Source: Veillonella sp. AM51-8BH (lineage in GTDB: Bacteria; Bacillota; Negativicutes; Veillonellales; Veillonellaceae). From it: DNA of 9,101 nucleotides. Positions 7,024 to 9,101 of the stretch are shown here, piece after piece; within the stretch, counting starts at the first letter, position 1, and each line of letters begins with the position of its first letter. The notes under the pieces are model-generated. The model had not been told where the DNA came from. It saw only the letters and a program-made list of their open reading frames with translations, and searched no databases. Where the stretch lies: assembly GCF_003463825.1 (NCBI RefSeq), contig NZ_QSDY01000069.1, positions 1 to 9,101 on the forward strand, given 5' to 3'. The position numbers were made by a program, and so were the translations under genes.

Positions 7024-7051
7024 TGTACAAATATACAGGATTTTATATAAT
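7024..7051 (+). promoter_or_regulatory. Probable fumC promoter
   Basis: A perfect TATAAT at 7046-7051 lies 16 bp after TGTACA (7024-7029), which matches the -35 consensus at four of six positions. The -35 region overlaps an inverted repeat (CTGTA 7023-7027 and TACAG 7034-7038). A short hairpin (CCGAC 7059-7063 with GTCGG 7070-7074) follows in the leader, just before the ribosome binding site at 7085-7091. Confidence 0.5.
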
Positions 7052-7102
7052 TAAATTACCGACGATAAGGTCGGCATGTCTTTTAAGGAGGTTGTAAACA
7101 TT

Positions 7103-8458
7103 ATGGAAACAAGAATTGAATATGATTCAATGGGACCAGTCGAAGTCGACGCTAGACGAATTTACGGACCTCAAACGCAACGCTCGTTCAATAATTTCAA
7201 GATCGGTGACCACCGCATCCCTATTGAACAAATCAAAGCGCTTGCGCTTGTAAAAAAAGCATGTGCTTTAACCAATGCAAAATGTGGCGCAGTAACTGAG
7301 GAAAAAGCGAAACTCATTGCTCAAGTAGTAGATGAGATCGTGGACGGCAAATGGGATGACGAATTCCCATTGACTGTATTCCAAACAGGTTCTGGCACAC
7401 AAACTAACATGAATGTGAACGAGGTAATCGCTCACCGGGCTAAACAGTTAGATGAAAGCAACCCACTCCATCCTAACGACGATGTAAACCGCGGCCAAAG
7501 TACAAACGATACATTCCCTACAGCAATGCATATCTGTGCGTACTTTGAAATTACAAAACGCGTAATCCCTGCATTGGACGGCCTTATCCAATCCTTCGAA
7601 AAATTGCAAGAAAAAGGTAAAGGCTTGCAAAAAGTTGGTCGTACGCATTTACAAGATGCTACTTTCATCATGGTGGACCAAGAAATCAGTGCCTTTGTAG
7701 AAGGCCTAAAAACTGCCAAAACTATGCTTGTCCAAAACGCTGACTACCTGCTCGACGTAGCCCTTGGCGGTACAGCCGTTGGTACTGGTGTAAACACCCC
7801 TAAAGGCTATCTAGACGTTATGGAAACTGTATTGCCAGAGGTAACAGGTGCTCCATTCCGCGTTAAGAATAACAAATTCCAAGGCCTATCTTTGAAAGAT
7901 GCTTTCATGATGGCTCACGGCGCACTCAATACGTTGGCTACTACACTATTCAAAATCGCTAACGACGTGCGTTTCTTAGGCTCTGGCCCTCGTTGCGGCT
8001 ATGGCGAATGGCATCTTCCTGAAAACGAACCGGGCTCCTCCATCATGCCAGGCAAGGTAAATCCTACACAATGTGAAGCCTTGGCCATGGTATGCGCCCA
8101 AGTATTCGGTCATAATACGACTATGACACTCTGTGCAGGCAGCGGTGCGTTCCAATTGAACGTGTACATGCCTATCATGATCTATGATTTTGTTGAAAGC
8201 TGTCGCCTCCTCGCAGACGCTATGAACTCTTTCACAACACACTGCATCGACGGTGTAGAATTTGTACCGGAAAAACTCAACTTCTTCGTAGAACAATCCC
8301 TCATGATTGCTACATCCTTAACACCATACATCGGCTACGACAAGAGCGCTAAGGTTGTAAAAGAAGCATACAAACGCGGTTGCTCTATCAAAGAAATCAT
8401 CTTGGAAGAAAAACTCATGACTGAAGACGAATTTGCTGAAGCAGTTCGCATGAAATAA
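7103..8458 (+). CDS. fumC: Class II fumarate hydratase
   Basis: A 451-aa cytoplasmic enzyme that interconverts fumarate and (S)-malate, normally as a homotetramer. In propionate-forming Negativicutes it works in the reductive direction toward succinate. The start is ATG 7103, with AAGGAGG at 7085-7091; an in-frame ATG at 7076 lies before that site and is rejected. Motifs: GSGTQTNMN (96-104), HPNDDVNRGQSTND (123-136), GRTHLQDA (179-186, active-site His182) and the signature GSSIMPGKVNPTQCE (311-325, with Ser312, Lys318, Asn320 and Glu325). TH and PGKVNPTQ point to fumarase, not aspartase, which has TQ and PAKVNPV. Two places are unusual: QSTND instead of QSSND, and FIMVDQE at 187-193, where the family usually has PLTLGQE. 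The C-terminus is slightly short. It is monocistronic as far as visible. Confidence 0.93.
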   Translation: METRIEYDSMGPVEVDARRIYGPQTQRSFNNFKIGDHRIPIEQIKALALVKKACALTNAKCGAVTEEKAKLIAQVVDEIVDGKWDDEFPLTVFQTGSGTQTNMNVNEVIAHRAKQLDESNPLHPNDDVNRGQSTNDTFPTAMHICAYFEITKRVIPALDGLIQSFEKLQEKGKGLQKVGRTHLQDATFIMVDQEISAFVEGLKTAKTMLVQNADYLLDVALGGTAVGTGVNTPKGYLDVMETVLPEVTGAPFRVKNNKFQGLSLKDAFMMAHGALNTLATTLFKIANDVRFLGSGPRCGYGEWHLPENEPGSSIMPGKVNPTQCEALAMVCAQVFGHNTTMTLCAGSGAFQLNVYMPIMIYDFVESCRLLADAMNSFTTHCIDGVEFVPEKLNFFVEQSLMIATSLTPYIGYDKSAKVVKEAYKRGCSIKEIILEEKLMTEDEFAEAVRMK

Positions 8459-8516
8459 AATCTCTCTCATCTCTATGATATATCTATAACATCCTCTCAT
8501 ACCTCAAATGAATCAG

Positions 8517-8539
8517 AACCACCCGTAAAACGGGTGGTT
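8517..8539. terminator. Hairpin at the element end, possible fumC terminator
   Basis: A perfect 10-bp stem (AACCACCCGT 8517-8526 with ACGGGTGGTT 8530-8539) closes an AAA loop, followed on the plus strand only by T and GC. The weak T-run argues against an efficient terminator. It is more likely the end hairpin recognised by the transposase, but it is the first strong hairpin after fumC. Confidence 0.5.
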
Positions 8540-8544
8540 TGCTC

Positions 8545-8601
8545 ACGGGCTATAAGCCCGTAGTACTAGGCCAGCGTCTAAAGGCGCTGGCTTTCACTAC
8601 G
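8545..8601. repeat. Competing hairpins in the element end
   Basis: ACGGGCT (8545-8551) pairs with AGCCCGT (8555-8561). CGTAGT (8559-8564) pairs with ACTACG (8596-8601), enclosing an inner stem GCCAGCG (8570-8576) with CGCTGGC (8585-8591). The two structures share bases 8559-8561, so they cannot both form fully. Confidence 0.7.
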
Positions 8602-8632
8602 TTCAAGCCGCATAGCCATTGACTCGTAACGG

Positions 8633-8647
8633 TCCCCTTAAAGGGGA
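8633..8647. repeat. 15-bp palindrome just after tnpA
   Basis: TCCCCTT (8633-8639) and AAGGGGA (8641-8647) flank one base, giving a perfect palindrome 6 bp after the tnpA stop on the minus strand. A related weaker one (ACCCTT 8663-8668 with AAGGGT 8671-8676) lies inside the last codons of tnpA. It may act in termination or as a recognition hairpin of the element. Confidence 0.6.
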
Positions 8648-8653
8648 TATGTA

Positions 8654-9101
8654 TTACTTGCTACCCTTAAAAGGGTCCTCATATTCTTTTACACTAAGTT
8701 TATCTTTCATTTGGTCATGTAACTCTTGCTCACGTATATATTTCTTTACTGTAGCCTCATTTAAACCTACCGTACTAACATAATACCCCTCGGACCAAAA
8801 GTGTCTATTTCCAAATTTATACTTTAAGTTTGCGTGTTTATCGAACATCATTAGTGCACTTTTCCCTTTTAAGTATCCCATAAAAGATGATACTGATATT
8901 TTAGGTGGGATTAATACTAGCATATGCACATGATCAGCCATAAGCTCCCCCTCTATTATCTTGACGCCCTTATATTCACATAAACGTCTCAATATTTCAC
9001 GTAAACTATTTCTGTATTGATTATATATAACTTTACGTCTATACTTAGGTGTAAATACTATGTGGTATTTGCATAACCATTTTGTGTGCGCAAGGCTCTG
9101 T
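8654..9101 (-). CDS. tnpA: IS200/IS605-family transposase TnpA, 5' end outside the window
   Basis: A Y1 HUH single-strand transposase that cuts and joins the ends of its element at hairpins. 148 residues are visible, in frame from 9100; the family is about 150-155 aa, so only a few N-terminal residues and the start codon are missing. The visible N-terminus (HTKWLCKYHIVFTPKYRRKV) is characteristic of the family. The metal-binding HUH motif is DHVHML, with its His codons at 8930-8932 and 8924-8926. The catalytic Tyr is in KKYIREQE (codon 8738-8740). The segment SVSSFMGYLKGKS and the C-terminal DKLSVKEYEDPFKGSK are also typical. No frameshift or stop is seen, so it may be active. A TTG at 8990-8992 could be mistaken for the start, but the conserved frame continues upstream. 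Confidence 0.93.
   Translation of the reverse strand, partial: QSLAHTKWLCKYHIVFTPKYRRKVIYNQYRNSLREILRRLCEYKGVKIIEGELMADHVHMLVLIPPKISVSSFMGYLKGKSALMMFDKHANLKYKFGNRHFWSEGYYVSTVGLNEATVKKYIREQELHDQMKDKLSVKEYEDPFKGSK

Larger units (their letters stand above)
8517..9101 (-). mobile_element. IS200/IS605-family element, one end, cut by the window edge
   Basis: The element comprises a minus-strand tnpA and about 137 bp of hairpin-rich DNA downstream of it, as expected at the end of an element moved by an HUH transposase. Several compact hairpins lie between 8517 and 8647. The boundary near 8517 is placed at the outermost hairpin; the exact cleavage point cannot be read without an empty site or another copy. 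Such elements create no target duplication and have no terminal inverted repeats. It sits about 58 bp after the fumC stop. No tnpB is seen inside the window. Confidence 0.65.

Noticed and set aside
7076..7102. An upstream ATG start for fumC
   Set aside because: It lies before the AAGGAGG site at 7085-7091, and the added residues are not typical of fumarase N-termini. The ATG at 7103 gives the usual METRIEYDSMG start.
7103..8458. Aspartate ammonia-lyase instead of fumarase
   Set aside because: GRTH and PGKVNPTQCE are fumarase forms; aspartases have GRTQ and PAKVNPV at these places.
8654..8992. A complete 112-residue transposase starting at 8992
   Set aside because: The codon is TTG inside a conserved stretch, and the frame continues to the window edge with the typical TnpA N-terminus.

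Overview
The window looks like chromosomal DNA from a low-GC diderm Firmicute of the Negativicutes, most likely Veillonella or a close relative. This is inferred from gene content, not from a database search. The clues are two secreted proteins with S-layer homology (SLH) domains, an OPT-family peptide transporter, a class II fumarase (central to the lactate-to-propionate route of Veillonella) and very AT-rich intergenic DNA.

Layout: (1) Positions 185-3525 carry two same-strand genes for exported SLH proteins. Each has its own ribosome binding site, and a terminator separates them. They share three SLH repeats and a similar C-terminal domain, but differ in their linkers. The first has 11-residue (33-bp) repeats on both sides of its SLH block. 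The second has a plain Ala/Thr/Val linker. (2) Positions 3526-3718 are a convergent junction with three hairpins. (3) On the minus strand, a 693-aa OPT transporter (4573-6654) is followed after 11 bp by an exported DUF3298-type protein (3719-4561), almost certainly one operon. (4) Positions 6655-7102 are a divergent regulatory region. It contains a nested inverted repeat of about 207 bp, a good sigma-70-type promoter for the transporter and a weaker promoter for the fumarase. (5) fumC is at 7103-8458 on the plus strand. (6) From about 8517 to the window end lies one end of an IS200/IS605-family element, with several hairpins and a tnpA gene cut by the window edge.

Together, the SLH proteins probably sit in the periplasm bound to peptidoglycan. 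The transporter operon would import peptides or a related substrate. Fumarase would serve the reductive branch of central metabolism. No CRISPR array, tRNA, rRNA or recognised defence system is visible. The least explained parts are the nested inverted repeat between the transporter and fumC, the hendecad blocks around the SLH domains, and the C-terminal domain shared by the two SLH proteins.
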